This document shows positions 23,282 through 31,174 of a stretch of DNA of 34,732 bases, one piece after another. How positions within the stretch are numbered: the first letter of the stretch is position 1; every line of letters starts with the position of its first letter. The stretch is taken from positions 1-34,732 of the forward strand of contig NZ_JADYVD010000061.1 of NCBI RefSeq assembly GCF_020193575.1, written 5' to 3'. This DNA comes from Ensifer sp. IC4062. Lineage in GTDB: Bacteria > Pseudomonadota > Alphaproteobacteria > Rhizobiales > Rhizobiaceae. Under the pieces are notes generated by a model. It did no database searches and was not told where the DNA came from. It saw only the letters and a program-made list of their open reading frames with translations. A program made the translations under genes and the position numbers.

Positions 23282-23375
23282 CTGCATGGTTCTCAAATCG
23301 GAGCCGATCCGAAATCATGCAGACACCAATCTGCCATAGCGACCCTGCGCGTCGGATAAGTACGCGGTGCCTTGG
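23282..23375 (+). repeat. Degenerate RIME-like element, copy E
   Basis: CTGCATGGTTCTCAAATCGG pairs with CCGATCCGAAATCATGCAG as a decayed first palindrome. A second part, CATAGCGACCCTGCGCGTC followed by GTACGCGGTGCC, follows. It lies in the thuR leader or promoter region. Confidence 0.55.
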
Positions 23376-23467
23376 CACTTGCGCAGGACTATACGCTGTT
23401 TGCCGGTGGTAACAACCGTTCGTGAGGGAAACGGGCTCACGGAGCAACTAGGCGGCGTGGAGTAGCC

Positions 23468-23484
23468 GCCAGCCAAATCGTTTT
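23468..23484 (+). promoter_or_regulatory. Candidate ThuR site 1
   Basis: GCCAGCCAAATCGTTTT, 16 of 17 identical to the sequence at 23665. The AAAYCGTTTT core has the A/T arms around a central CG that LacI-family operators often show. Assigned by repetition in the thuR-thuE gap only. Confidence 0.45.
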
Positions 23485-23631
23485 AAATTTCCGGTAAGTT
23501 CACGCCCGATCAGTATCACCACGGACTCCTGCGGCCGCAACGATCCACAGGCCAAATCAGCGAAGTTATCGTGAAAAAACAGTGATATAAGTCGTACTCG
23601 CTTTCGTTGTGACGACCGTCTTGAGCACATC

Positions 23632-23660
23632 TTGACAGAGATTTGGGCTTCTGCCAGCTT
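23632..23660 (+). promoter_or_regulatory. Possible thuE promoter
   Basis: A perfect -35 TTGACA (23632-23637) with a weak -10 CAGCTT (23655-23660) after 17 bp. Candidate ThuR site 2 starts five bases later, at the likely transcription start. Confidence 0.4.
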
Positions 23661-23664
23661 GCTC

Positions 23665-23681
23665 GCCAGCCAAACCGTTTT
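23665..23681 (+). promoter_or_regulatory. Candidate ThuR site 2
   Basis: GCCAGCCAAACCGTTTT, 50 bp upstream of the thuE start and just downstream of the possible promoter. A bound repressor here would block initiation; with site 1, 197 bp away, it could loop. Confidence 0.5.
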
Positions 23682-23731
23682 CGAATATGGGGATGTTGCG
23701 AAATCGGGGGAGCTTGGAGGAGCTACGAAAC

Positions 23732-24997
23732 ATGAAGCCTATCGCAAGGACGCTGATTTTTTGCGCTGCCATCGCCGGTGCGGCAGATCTTGCTGCCGCC
23801 GCCGAGATATCCATGGCGGCCAATTCGACCGGCAAGAACCTGAGCTTTCTGCGCGAGCAGATCGCCAAGTTCGAAAAGGACACCGGTCACAAGGTCAATC
23901 TGGTGACGATGCCGCCGTCCAGCAGCGAGCAATTCAGCCAATACCGCCTCTGGCTCGCCGCCGGAAACAAGGATGTCGACGTCTATCAGACCGACGTCGT
24001 CTGGGCACCGCAGCTCGCCGATCAATTCATCGACTTGACCGAAGCGACGAAGGACGTGGCCGGCGCCCACTTCCCCTCGATCCTTCAATCGCAGACCGTC
24101 GACGGCAAGCTGGTCGCGCTGCCGTTCTACACCGACGCGCCGGCGCTTTACTATCGCAAAGATCTTTTGGACAAATACGGCAAGCAGCCGCCCGAGACCT
24201 GGGATGAGCTCGCCGCCACCGCGAAGGAAATTCAGGACAAGGAACGCGCGGCCGGCAATCCCGACATCTGGGGCTTTGTTTTCCAGGGCAACGCCTATGA
24301 GGGCCTGACCTGCAACGCGCTCGAATGGATCAAGTCCTCCGGCGGCGGCCAGATCGTCGAGGCCGACGGCACGATCTCCGTCAACAACGAAAAGGCAGCC
24401 GCGGCCCTCGAGCGGGCCAAGAGTTGGATCGGCACGATTTCTCCGAGTGGCGTGCTCGCTTATCAGGAGGAGGAGTCGCGCGGGGTCTGGCAGACGGGCA
24501 ATGCCGTGTTCATGCGCAACTGGCCCTACGCCTATGCGCTCGGAAACGGCGGTGACAGCGCCGTCAAGGGCAAGTTCGACGTGAAGCCGCTGCCGACGGC
24601 GACAGACGGCGATCAGCCCTCTTCGACGCTAGGCGGATGGAATCTCGCGGTTTCGAAATATTCGGACGAACAGGAAGCGTCGATTGCCTTCGTCAAGTTC
24701 CTGGGCTCGCCGGAAGTCCAGAAGGCGCGCGCCATCCAGCTGTCGAACCTGCCGACGATCGCCGCACTTTATGACGACAAGGAGGTCGCGGCCGCGCAGC
24801 CCTTCATGCCGAACTGGAAGCCGATCTTCCAGGATGCCGTGCCGCGCCCCTCGGCCGTGGCGAAGGTGAAGTACAACGAGGTTTCCTCGAAGTTCTGGAG
24901 CGCCGTACACAACACGCTCTCGGGCAACGGCACCGCCGCCGAAAACCTCGAGCTGCTCGAAGTCGACCTGAGCGAGCTCCAGGGAGACGGCTGGTAA
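23732..24997 (+). CDS. thuE: Trehalose/maltose-type ABC transporter, periplasmic binding protein ThuE
   Basis: 421 residues from the ATG at 23732 (GGAGGAG upstream). A Sec signal peptide runs to about residue 24 (IARTLIFCAAIAGAADLAAAA). The mature protein is a family 1 extracellular solute-binding protein: KNLSFLREQIAKFEKDTGHKVNLVTMP, then YRLWLAAGNKDVDVYQTDVVWAPQLADQF, PFYTDAPALYYRKDLLDKYG and GGWNLAVSKYSDEQEASIAFVKFL. The gene order matches thuEFGKAB, whose products import trehalose, maltose, sucrose and related disaccharides. The gap to thuF is 237 bp and holds three hairpins, consistent with the binding protein being made in excess. Confidence 0.95.
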   Translation: MKPIARTLIFCAAIAGAADLAAAAEISMAANSTGKNLSFLREQIAKFEKDTGHKVNLVTMPPSSSEQFSQYRLWLAAGNKDVDVYQTDVVWAPQLADQFIDLTEATKDVAGAHFPSILQSQTVDGKLVALPFYTDAPALYYRKDLLDKYGKQPPETWDELAATAKEIQDKERAAGNPDIWGFVFQGNAYEGLTCNALEWIKSSGGGQIVEADGTISVNNEKAAAALERAKSWIGTISPSGVLAYQEEESRGVWQTGNAVFMRNWPYAYALGNGGDSAVKGKFDVKPLPTATDGDQPSSTLGGWNLAVSKYSDEQEASIAFVKFLGSPEVQKARAIQLSNLPTIAALYDDKEVAAAQPFMPNWKPIFQDAVPRPSAVAKVKYNEVSSKFWSAVHNTLSGNGTAAENLELLEVDLSELQGDGW

Positions 24998-25060
24998 GCT
25001 TTCGATGCATGCGGCCCAAAAGTGTGCAGCGGTTTTGGGATCATGACATGCACAAAGGAG

Positions 25061-25087
25061 GACGGCAGCCGTTCGCCGGCTGCCGTC
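25061..25087 (+). terminator. Hairpin 1 in the thuE-thuF gap
   Basis: An 11-bp perfect stem, GACGGCAGCCG with CGGCTGCCGTC, loop TTCGC. No T run follows. It is likely a partial terminator or a 3' stabiliser of the thuE message. Confidence 0.6.
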
Positions 25088-25104
25088 GAAAACAGCATCG
25101 CAAG

Positions 25105-25124
25105 CTCTTCGGGACCCCGAAGAG
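25105..25124 (+). terminator. Hairpin 2 in the thuE-thuF gap
   Basis: CTCTTCGG-GACC-CCGAAGAG, a perfect 8-bp stem followed by TATTTC. With hairpin 1 it would reduce read-through into thuFGKAB. Confidence 0.5.
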
Positions 25125-25149
25125 TATTTCAAGCCTTTGAATTTGGAGC

Positions 25150-25178
25150 GGTTCCCGGATCCTGAAATCCCGGGAACC
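25150..25178 (+). other. Hairpin 3 in the thuE-thuF gap
   Basis: GGTTCCCGG pairs with CCGGGAACC around an 11-base loop, 56 bp before thuF. It may be part of the same expression-setting region. Confidence 0.45.
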
Positions 25179-25234
25179 ATGCAACAGATCGAACGTTCCG
25201 CCCAGAGCTGGACGCCAACCAGTGAGCTCGTGTC

Positions 25235-26215
25235 ATGACCGAAGTTTCTCTCGCGGGGCCGCCGTCTGCGATCGCGGGCAAGAGGATAGGCTCCGATCTC
25301 CAGGCGCAGCGTCTGCGTTCGGCCTGGCTTTTCCTGGCTCCGACTCTGCTGGTGCTGGCCATGGTCGCCGGCTGGCCGCTCGTCCGCACCATCTATTTCA
25401 GCTTCACCAACGCCTCGCTGACCAATCTTTCGGCTGCCGAGTTCGTCGGCCTGCAGAACTATCTCTCCTGGGTGACGCTGAAGAGCGGGCGCACGATCTA
25501 CAGGGGCCTGCTCGCCGACCCAGCCTGGTGGAACGCGGTGTGGAACACGCTGAGGTTCACGGTGATCTCGGTCAGCATCGAAACGGCGCTGGGCCTTATC
25601 GTGGCGCTGGTGCTCAATGCGCGCTTTCCCGGAAGGGGCCTCGTGCGCGCCGCGATCCTCATCCCGTGGGCGATCCCGACAATCGTCTCCGCGAAGATGT
25701 GGGCGTGGATGCTCAACGACCAGTTCGGCATCTTGAACGACATCCTGCTCGGCCTCGGCCTGATCAGCCAGAAGATCGCCTGGACCGCGAGCCCCGAGAC
25801 CGCGATGATCGCGGTGCTGATCGTCGATGTCTGGAAGACAACGCCGTTCATGGCGCTCCTGATCCTCGCCGGCCTGCAGATGGTGCCGGGCGATATCTAC
25901 GAAGCCACGAAAATCGACGGCGTTCATCCGCTCAAGGTTTTCTGGCGCATCACCCTGCCACTGATACGGCCGGCGCTGATGGTCGCGGTCATTTTCCGCA
26001 TGCTGGACGCGCTGCGCATTTTCGATCTGATCTACGTGCTGACGCCGAACAATGCGCAAACGAAGACGATGTCGGTGCTCGCCCGCGAGAACCTTTTCGA
26101 TTTCGACAAGTTTGCCTACGGCGCCGCCGCCTCGACCATGCTGTTCCTCATCATCGCGGCGATCACGGTGCTTTACATGTGGTTCGGGCGCGTCAACCTG
26201 GAGGGGGAACGCTGA
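25235..26215 (+). CDS. thuF: Trehalose/maltose-type ABC transporter permease ThuF
   Basis: 326 residues, the MalF-like permease of the thu system, with six membrane helices after a charged cytoplasmic N-terminus. The first helix is near residues 34-52 (AWLFLAPTLLVLAMVAGW), then WWNAVWNTLRFTVISV and the cytoplasmic EAA loop GDIYEATKIDGVHPLKVFWRITLPLIRPAL near 225-250. That loop contacts the ATPase. The stop overlaps the thuG start (TGATG), so the two are translationally coupled. The Shine-Dalgarno site is weak (GTGAG). Confidence 0.94.
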   Translation: MTEVSLAGPPSAIAGKRIGSDLQAQRLRSAWLFLAPTLLVLAMVAGWPLVRTIYFSFTNASLTNLSAAEFVGLQNYLSWVTLKSGRTIYRGLLADPAWWNAVWNTLRFTVISVSIETALGLIVALVLNARFPGRGLVRAAILIPWAIPTIVSAKMWAWMLNDQFGILNDILLGLGLISQKIAWTASPETAMIAVLIVDVWKTTPFMALLILAGLQMVPGDIYEATKIDGVHPLKVFWRITLPLIRPALMVAVIFRMLDALRIFDLIYVLTPNNAQTKTMSVLARENLFDFDKFAYGAAASTMLFLIIAAITVLYMWFGRVNLEGER

Positions 26216-27045
26216 TGCTCATGACAGTCGCAAAACGAACCGCATTCTATGCGCTCGTTGCCGTCATCGTCGTCGTCGCGGTGTTCCCGTTCTACTACGC
26301 AATCCTGACGAGCTTCAAATCCGGCACGGCGCTCTTCCGCGTCGACTATTGGCCGTCGACGCTCTCGCTTGCCAACTACCAGGAGATACTGACGCATGGC
26401 AGCTTCCTGAGGAATCTCGGCAATTCGCTGCTCGTCGCGACCCTGGTCGTTGCCGTGTCGCTGCTGCTGGCGGTGACCGCGGCCTTTGCGCTTGCGCGTG
26501 TGCGCTTCCGGGGGCGCGGACTGCTTCTTCTCGCCATCCTGTCGGTGTCGATGTTCCCGCAGATCGCCGTGCTTGCCGGCCTGTTCGAGCTCGTGCGCTG
26601 GATCGGCATCTTCAACACGCCGCTGGCGCTCATTTTTTCCTACATGATCTTCATGCTGCCGTTCACGGTGTGGGTGCTCACCACCTTCATGCGCGATCTG
26701 CCGGTCGAAATCGAGGAGGCGGCGATCGTCGACGGTGCCTCGCCCTGGGTGATCATCACCCGCGTGTTCATGCCGCTGATGTGGCCAGCGCTGGTGACGA
26801 CCGGGCTGCTTGCATTCATCGCTTCCTGGAACGAGTTCCTGTTCGCGCTGACGTTCACGTCATCGGACACGCAGCGCACGGTGCCGGTTGCGATCGCGCT
26901 GCTCTCAGGTGGCAGCCAGTTCGAAGTTCCCTGGGGCAACATCATGGCGGCGTCGGTGATTGTCACGGTGCCGCTCGTGATCCTCGTCCTGATCTTTCAG
27001 CGGCGGATCATTTCCGGCCTCACGGCCGGTGGCGTCAAAGGCTAG
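26215..27045 (+). CDS. thuG: Trehalose/maltose-type ABC transporter permease ThuG
   Basis: 276 residues, the MalG-like partner of ThuF, with six membrane helices. It opens with a hydrophobic helix near 9-25 (AFYALVAVIVVVAVFPFYYAILTSFK). Its EAA loop is VEIEEAAIVDGASPWVIITRVFMPLMWPAL near 163-190. The ATG at 26215 overlaps the ThuF stop and has GAGGGGGAA upstream; a second ATG two codons later is possible. A long open frame in the same phase begins at 25222 but overlaps thuF entirely in a different frame, so it is not coding there. Confidence 0.94.
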   Translation: MLMTVAKRTAFYALVAVIVVVAVFPFYYAILTSFKSGTALFRVDYWPSTLSLANYQEILTHGSFLRNLGNSLLVATLVVAVSLLLAVTAAFALARVRFRGRGLLLLAILSVSMFPQIAVLAGLFELVRWIGIFNTPLALIFSYMIFMLPFTVWVLTTFMRDLPVEIEEAAIVDGASPWVIITRVFMPLMWPALVTTGLLAFIASWNEFLFALTFTSSDTQRTVPVAIALLSGGSQFEVPWGNIMAASVIVTVPLVILVLIFQRRIISGLTAGGVKG

Positions 27046-27054
27046 GAGTAGAGC

Positions 27055-28083
27055 ATGGCAGAGCTTCAATTGCGGGACATTCGCAAGTCCTTTGGCTCCT
27101 TCGAGGTCATCAAGGGCGTCAGCATGGACATCCGGGCGGGCGAATTCATGGTCTTCGTCGGGCCGTCCGGCTGCGGCAAGTCCACGCTGCTGCGGCTGAT
27201 TGCGGGCCTGGAGGAAATTACGTCCGGCACGCTGGCCTTCAACGGGCAGATCGTCAATCAGCTTGCCCCGTCCCGCCGCGGTATCGCCATGGTGTTCCAG
27301 TCTTATGCGCTCTATCCGCATATGACAGTCTTCGATAATATGGCCTTCGGCATGCAGCTAGCCGGCAAGGACAAGGAACAGTGCAGAAAAAGGGTCGAAG
27401 CGGCGGCCGAAATGCTGCAGCTTACCCCCTATCTCAAGCGCCTGCCCCGACAGCTCTCCGGGGGGCAGCGGCAGCGCGTGGCGATCGGCCGTGCGATCGT
27501 GCGCGACCCGAAGGTCTTCCTCTTCGACGAACCGCTTTCCAACCTCGATGCGGCGCTGCGTGTGGCGACCCGCATCGAGATCGCAAAACTCCATCGCAGC
27601 ATGCACAACACGACGATGATCTACGTGACCCACGACCAGGTGGAGGCGATGACACTGGCCGACCGGATCTGCGTCTTGAGGGACGGGCTTGTCGAACAGA
27701 TAGGCACGCCTCTCGAACTTTATGAAAACCCGAATTCGATCTTCGTCGCCGGCTTCATCGGCTCGCCGAAAATGAATTTCCTGGCCGGCCCCTTCGCGGA
27801 ACCCTATAAGGCGCAGACCATCGGCATCAGGGCGGAGCATCTGGAGGTCGTGGAGGGCGCCGGGCAATGGAAAGGAACGATCGTCCACGCCGAGATGCTC
27901 GGTTCCGACAGCTATGTCTATGTTGACATTGGTGCCGGCGAGCCGTTGATCGTCCGTGAAAGCGGGATCTCCAGGCATCAGCCCGGACAAACCGTGCAGT
28001 TTTCCCCGGCCGCCGGCCACATTCACCGCTTCGATGCGGCAGGACGCGCGATCGGCCGCACGGAATTGCGCGGCGCGGCGTAA
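27055..28083 (+). CDS. thuK: Trehalose/maltose-type ABC transporter ATPase ThuK
   Basis: 342 residues, the MalK-like ATP-hydrolysing subunit. Walker A GPSGCGKST at 36-44, Q-loop VFQSYALYPH near 80-89, signature LSGGQRQR near 134-141, Walker B VFLFDEPLSNLD near 154-165, and the H-loop VTHDQ near 190. A C-terminal TOBE-like part (from about 240, IGIRAEHLEVVEG) is shorter than in MalK of enterics. GGAG lies six bases before the ATG. It begins 9 bp after thuG. It probably serves the ThuFG permease pair. Confidence 0.95.
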   Translation: MAELQLRDIRKSFGSFEVIKGVSMDIRAGEFMVFVGPSGCGKSTLLRLIAGLEEITSGTLAFNGQIVNQLAPSRRGIAMVFQSYALYPHMTVFDNMAFGMQLAGKDKEQCRKRVEAAAEMLQLTPYLKRLPRQLSGGQRQRVAIGRAIVRDPKVFLFDEPLSNLDAALRVATRIEIAKLHRSMHNTTMIYVTHDQVEAMTLADRICVLRDGLVEQIGTPLELYENPNSIFVAGFIGSPKMNFLAGPFAEPYKAQTIGIRAEHLEVVEGAGQWKGTIVHAEMLGSDSYVYVDIGAGEPLIVRESGISRHQPGQTVQFSPAAGHIHRFDAAGRAIGRTELRGAA

Positions 28084-28100
28084 CCTCTTAGCAAGCCGGA

Positions 28101-28183
28101 CAGCGCCGTGCGTCTTAGCCGCGCACTTTGAATAGCTGCATGTTTTTGTCCTTAAATCGGCTTCGATTTGAGGAAACATGCAG
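28101..28183 (-). repeat. RIME-like element inside the thu operon, copy F
   Basis: CTGCATGTTT (28136-) pairs with AAACATGCAG (to 28183) around CTTAAATCGGCTTCGATTTGAG, a near-perfect first palindrome. A shortened second palindrome, CAGCGCCGTGCGTCTTAG, lies before it. It fills most of the 145-bp gap between thuK and thuA. Confidence 0.7.
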
Positions 28184-28228
28184 CGCAGATAAAGGCACCG
28201 GGCACCGGACGCCGTAACCACGAGGAGA

Positions 28229-29020
28229 ATGACCTTGACTATCAACACCATCGTGTGGGGTGAGAACATCCACGAGCAGACCAATGCGGTGGTTCGGGAG
28301 ATTTACCCGAACGGCATGCACAACACGATCGCGGCGGCGCTGAACGAGGATGCGGCGATTGCCGCCACGACGGCGACCCTGCAAGAGCCGGAGCACGGTT
28401 TGAGCGAAGAGCGACTGGCATCGACCGACGTGCTCGTCTGGTGGGGCCACAAGGATCACGGCGCCGTCGACGACGGCGTCGTCGAACGGGTGGCCAAGCG
28501 CGTGTGGGAAGGCATGGGGCTGATCGTGCTCCATTCCGGCCATTTCTCCAAGGTGTTCAAGCGGTTGATGGGCACGCCCTGCGCGCTCAAATGGCGCGAG
28601 GCGGGCGAACGCGAGCGCGTCTGGGTCGTCAATCCGCGCCATCCGATCGCCGCCGGTCTCGGCGAGAATTTCGTGCTGGAAAACGAGGAGATGTATGGCG
28701 AGCAGTTTTCCGTGCCGGAGCCGCTGGAGACGGTGTTCATCTCCTGGTTCGCCGGCGGCGAGGTGTTCCGCTCGGGGCTGACCTGGCGGCGGGGCACCGG
28801 CAACATCTTCTATTTCCGTCCCGGTCACGAAACCTACCCGACCTATCATGATGCGACGGTCCAGACGGTGCTGCGCAACGCGGTGAAATGGGCGCACAAT
28901 CCGCAGGGCACGTACAAGGCGATCCACGAGGCGCCGAACGTGCCGGTGGAGAAGGCGCTGGAGCCGATCGTCGAGCGGGGGCCGAAGCTCCACCAGGCCG
29001 GCGAAGCAGGATATCGATGA
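28229..29020 (+). CDS. thuA: Trehalose utilisation protein ThuA
   Basis: 263 residues with the ThuA-domain fold (related to class I glutamine amidotransferase-like folds). Key stretches are VVREIYPNGMHNTIAAAL near 22-39, TDVLVWWGHKDHGAVDD near 66-82, GLIVLHSGHFSKVFKRLMGT near 94-113, and FYFRPGHETYPTYHD near 192-206. In S. meliloti ThuA and ThuB together convert trehalose-type disaccharides to 3-keto forms. The start deserves care: GAGGAG ends one base before the ATG at 28229 but seven bases before an in-frame TTG at 28235, so the TTG may be the real start (two residues shorter). The stop overlaps the thuB start. Confidence 0.93.
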   Translation: MTLTINTIVWGENIHEQTNAVVREIYPNGMHNTIAAALNEDAAIAATTATLQEPEHGLSEERLASTDVLVWWGHKDHGAVDDGVVERVAKRVWEGMGLIVLHSGHFSKVFKRLMGTPCALKWREAGERERVWVVNPRHPIAAGLGENFVLENEEMYGEQFSVPEPLETVFISWFAGGEVFRSGLTWRRGTGNIFYFRPGHETYPTYHDATVQTVLRNAVKWAHNPQGTYKAIHEAPNVPVEKALEPIVERGPKLHQAGEAGYR

Positions 29021-30117
29021 GGTCCATCATGCGTTTGCTTATTCTCGGAACCGGCGGCATGGCCAACAGCCATGCGCTAGCCTTTGCCAAGATCGATGGC
29101 GTCGAGCTTGTCGCCGCCGTCGACGTCGACCCGTCGCGGGCGCGCGCCTTTGCCGACACGCACGGCATCGGCCGCGTGTTCACGTCGCTTGATGACGCGA
29201 TCGACTGGGGCGAATTCGACGCGGCGACCAACGTCACGCCGGACAAGGCCCATCATCCGACGACGCTGGCCCTGATCGCCGCCGGCAAGCACGTGCTGTG
29301 CGAAAAGCCACTGGCGGAAAACTACGACAAGGCCGCCGAAATGGCCGACGCAGCGGAGCGCGCCGGTGTCGTCAATATGGTGAACCTCACCTACCGCAAC
29401 GTCGCGCCGCTTCAGCGGGCACGCGAGCTGGTGCTTGCGGGCGAGATCGGCAGGGTGCGTCACCTCGAAGCGTCCTATTTGCAGAGCTGGCTGGTGTCGA
29501 AGGCGTGGGGTGACTGGGCTAGCGAATCGAAATGGCTGTGGCGGCTGTCGACCAAGCACGGCTCCAACGGCGTCCTTGGCGATGTCGGAATCCATATCCT
29601 CGACTTCGCCGGCTATGGCGCCGGCAGCGCGGTCGAGCGGGTCTTTGCCCGACTGAAGGCGTTCGACAAGGCACCCGACAACCGCATCGGCGAATACGAC
29701 CTTGATGCGAACGACAGCTTCGCCATGACGGCGGAGTTCGAGAACGGCGCCATGGGCGTGATCCATGCCAGCCGCTGGGCGACGGGGCATCTCAACGAGT
29801 TGAGGCTGAGGCTGCACGGCGACAAGGGCGCGTTGGAGGTGATGCATACGCCGGACGGCTCGCTCCTCAAGGCCTGCCTCGGTGCCGATGTCGAAAAGGC
29901 GATCTGGCGCGAACTCGACGCCGGAACGGTGCCGACCAATTACCAGCGTTTCGCCGAGGCGGTGGCAGCCCGTCAGAACGTCGAACCCACCTTCCGCCAC
30001 GCCGCAGATCTGCAGAAGGTGCTCGATGTTGCCATCGAAACCGAAAGGGAGCGGCGAGAACTCGATGTCGCGGACGCGTTTTCGGAGGAGGAACAGCGCG
30101 CGGTCGTCGGAGGTTGA
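29017..30117 (+). CDS. thuB: Trehalose utilisation dehydrogenase ThuB (Gfo/Idh/MocA family)
   Basis: 366 residues, a NAD(P)-dependent oxidoreductase. The Rossmann start is LLILGTGGMANSHALAF at 7-23, AAVDVDPSRARAFA at 33-46, and the family signature CEKPLAEN near 95-102. The C-terminal beta domain, with GDVGIHILDFAGYGAGS near 188-204, closes the substrate pocket. With ThuA it oxidises the imported disaccharide at C3. The ATG at 29017 overlaps the thuA stop and has AGGA upstream; a second ATG at 29029 with GAGG six bases before it is equally plausible. This is the last thu gene; a strong hairpin follows. Confidence 0.93.
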   Translation: MRSIMRLLILGTGGMANSHALAFAKIDGVELVAAVDVDPSRARAFADTHGIGRVFTSLDDAIDWGEFDAATNVTPDKAHHPTTLALIAAGKHVLCEKPLAENYDKAAEMADAAERAGVVNMVNLTYRNVAPLQRARELVLAGEIGRVRHLEASYLQSWLVSKAWGDWASESKWLWRLSTKHGSNGVLGDVGIHILDFAGYGAGSAVERVFARLKAFDKAPDNRIGEYDLDANDSFAMTAEFENGAMGVIHASRWATGHLNELRLRLHGDKGALEVMHTPDGSLLKACLGADVEKAIWRELDAGTVPTNYQRFAEAVAARQNVEPTFRHAADLQKVLDVAIETERERRELDVADAFSEEEQRAVVGG

Positions 30118-30128
30118 CGACACAACGA

Positions 30129-30161
30129 TGCCGCTTCCAGCCGGTTTGGCTGGAAGCGGCA
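30129..30161. terminator. Strong hairpin ending the thu operon
   Basis: A 14-bp perfect stem, TGCCGCTTCCAGCC with GGCTGGAAGCGGCA, loop GGTTT. No T run follows. Being symmetrical it can serve the convergent gene as well. Confidence 0.7.
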
Positions 30162-30195
30162 AGGATCCATTCGATTGAAAAAACGCTGGCGCTCC

Positions 30196-30217
30196 TGCGC
30201 GTTCCTCTGAACGCGCA
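30196..30217. other. Second hairpin after the thu operon
   Basis: TGCGCGTTC-CTCT-GAACGCGCA, a perfect 9-bp stem with a four-base loop, 34 bp beyond the first hairpin. It probably backs up the terminator or is debris of the adjoining mosaic repeat. Confidence 0.5.
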
Positions 30218-30223
30218 ATGCAT

Positions 30224-30316
30224 CGTGCATACTCCTTAAATCGCAGTCGGTTTAAGGATAGCGCACTTCAGTGCTAGAGCGTCCTTCGCGCCTTCCCTTG
30301 AAGGCACGAGACGCTA
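30224..30316 (+). repeat. RIME-like intergenic mosaic element, copy G
   Basis: The first palindrome CCTTAAATCG/CGGTTTAAGG is at 30234-30257. The second is AGCGTCCTTCGCGCCTT with AAGGCACGAGACGCT, ending at 30316. The stop codon (30316-30314) of the next gene lies in its right end, so the element has supplied the end of that gene. Confidence 0.65.
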
Positions 30317-30673
30317 TGCATGCGACTGCGGATGGCGATAGTCCCACACAGCCCAGGCCGACAATGCCGCGACGAGCAGGCCAAGAATGACATGTGTCCA
30401 CATCGCGTTCATGTTTGCCATGAAGCCGAGCAGCCAGGGAGAAACGATCAGCCAGAGGCCGATCACCATGTTCAACCATTCCTCCCATTCTGCGAAGGCT
30501 GAGAGCGCCGCAATCGCCAGCGCACCAAGAACGATGCCGGCGATCCATGCGTTCCAGGTCGGCACAGCGTCAGCCGCAAAACCGATGACCCAGGGAGAGA
30601 GGAACAAGCACACCGCCAGGATCAGGTTGGCCCAGTCCTGGGCCCTTCTTCCCGCCATGAGAGTGTTTACCAT
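30314..30673 (-). CDS. SPW-repeat membrane protein
   Basis: 119 residues with two SPW repeats (PF03779 type): LILAVCLFLSPWVIGFAAD near 18-36 and MVIGLWLIVSPWLLGFMAN near 69-87. Each SPW unit pairs two membrane helices, so four are expected (also IAGIVLGALAIAALSAFA and VILGLLVAALSAWAVW). These small inner-membrane proteins have no known function. The ATG at 30673 has GGAGG five bases upstream; an earlier in-frame ATG at 30685 lies before that site and is not used. The stop lies inside a mosaic repeat. Confidence 0.85.
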   Translation of the reverse strand: MVNTLMAGRRAQDWANLILAVCLFLSPWVIGFAADAVPTWNAWIAGIVLGALAIAALSAFAEWEEWLNMVIGLWLIVSPWLLGFMANMNAMWTHVILGLLVAALSAWAVWDYRHPQSHA

Positions 30674-31174
30674 GACAACCTCCACGTATGAAGCTTGGCC
30701 AAAGCGTCACCCTCGCGTGCGCCTTACGTTTCAGCTCCGCTGCCTCAGTTCGCACGGTCGCTGTAACGCTTTGAATTGCTGGAGTAATTTTACGCCCAAT
30801 TCGAACCCAATTCAAGAAATCCCGCACACACGGATTTTATGGATTATTCGCCCGTAAATCCGTCTTGAGGTGGCTTTCGGCGGCAGGATGAGTTCGTCCG
30901 CTTCGGCGCGATAGCCGTTGCCGGGGCGGGCACGCACCCGGTGCGACTCCTTTGACTTAGCAGGCGTCAGCATCGGGCCTTTCACGATCGTGCGGGACGC
31001 GCAGCCACTGCAGCTCTTCGACCCGCGTCTTGCGGCAGGCTTTGGGGCTGGATGCGAAGGCCAGGGGAGCGGCGCTGCGTTGCGCTTCTTGCTCGTCCCG
31101 GCATTCGGCACCTGTATCTCCGCGGCTCTGATATCGCAGTTTTACGGTCGAGAGGCGCGGTAGACGCTTGCCGT
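30674..31174. other. 500-bp stretch without a supported gene
   Basis: 30765-30835 resembles a decayed mosaic repeat (CGCTGTAACGCTTTGAATTGCTG). An open frame runs leftward from 31111 to 30812 (99 codons; C-terminal part VRARPGNGYRAEADELILPP) and ends inside that repeat. It lacks a ribosome site and I do not recognise it; it could be a gene remnant. No RNA gene or clear promoter seen. Confidence 0.4.

Noticed and set aside
25222..26214. Long rightward open frame ahead of thuG, in the same phase as thuG
   Set aside because: It lies entirely over thuF in another frame, is Arg/Gly-rich shadow sequence, and thuG starts at its own ATG.
30812..31111. 99-codon leftward frame
   Set aside because: No ribosome site; its end lies inside a decayed repeat. 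Kept only as a possible remnant.
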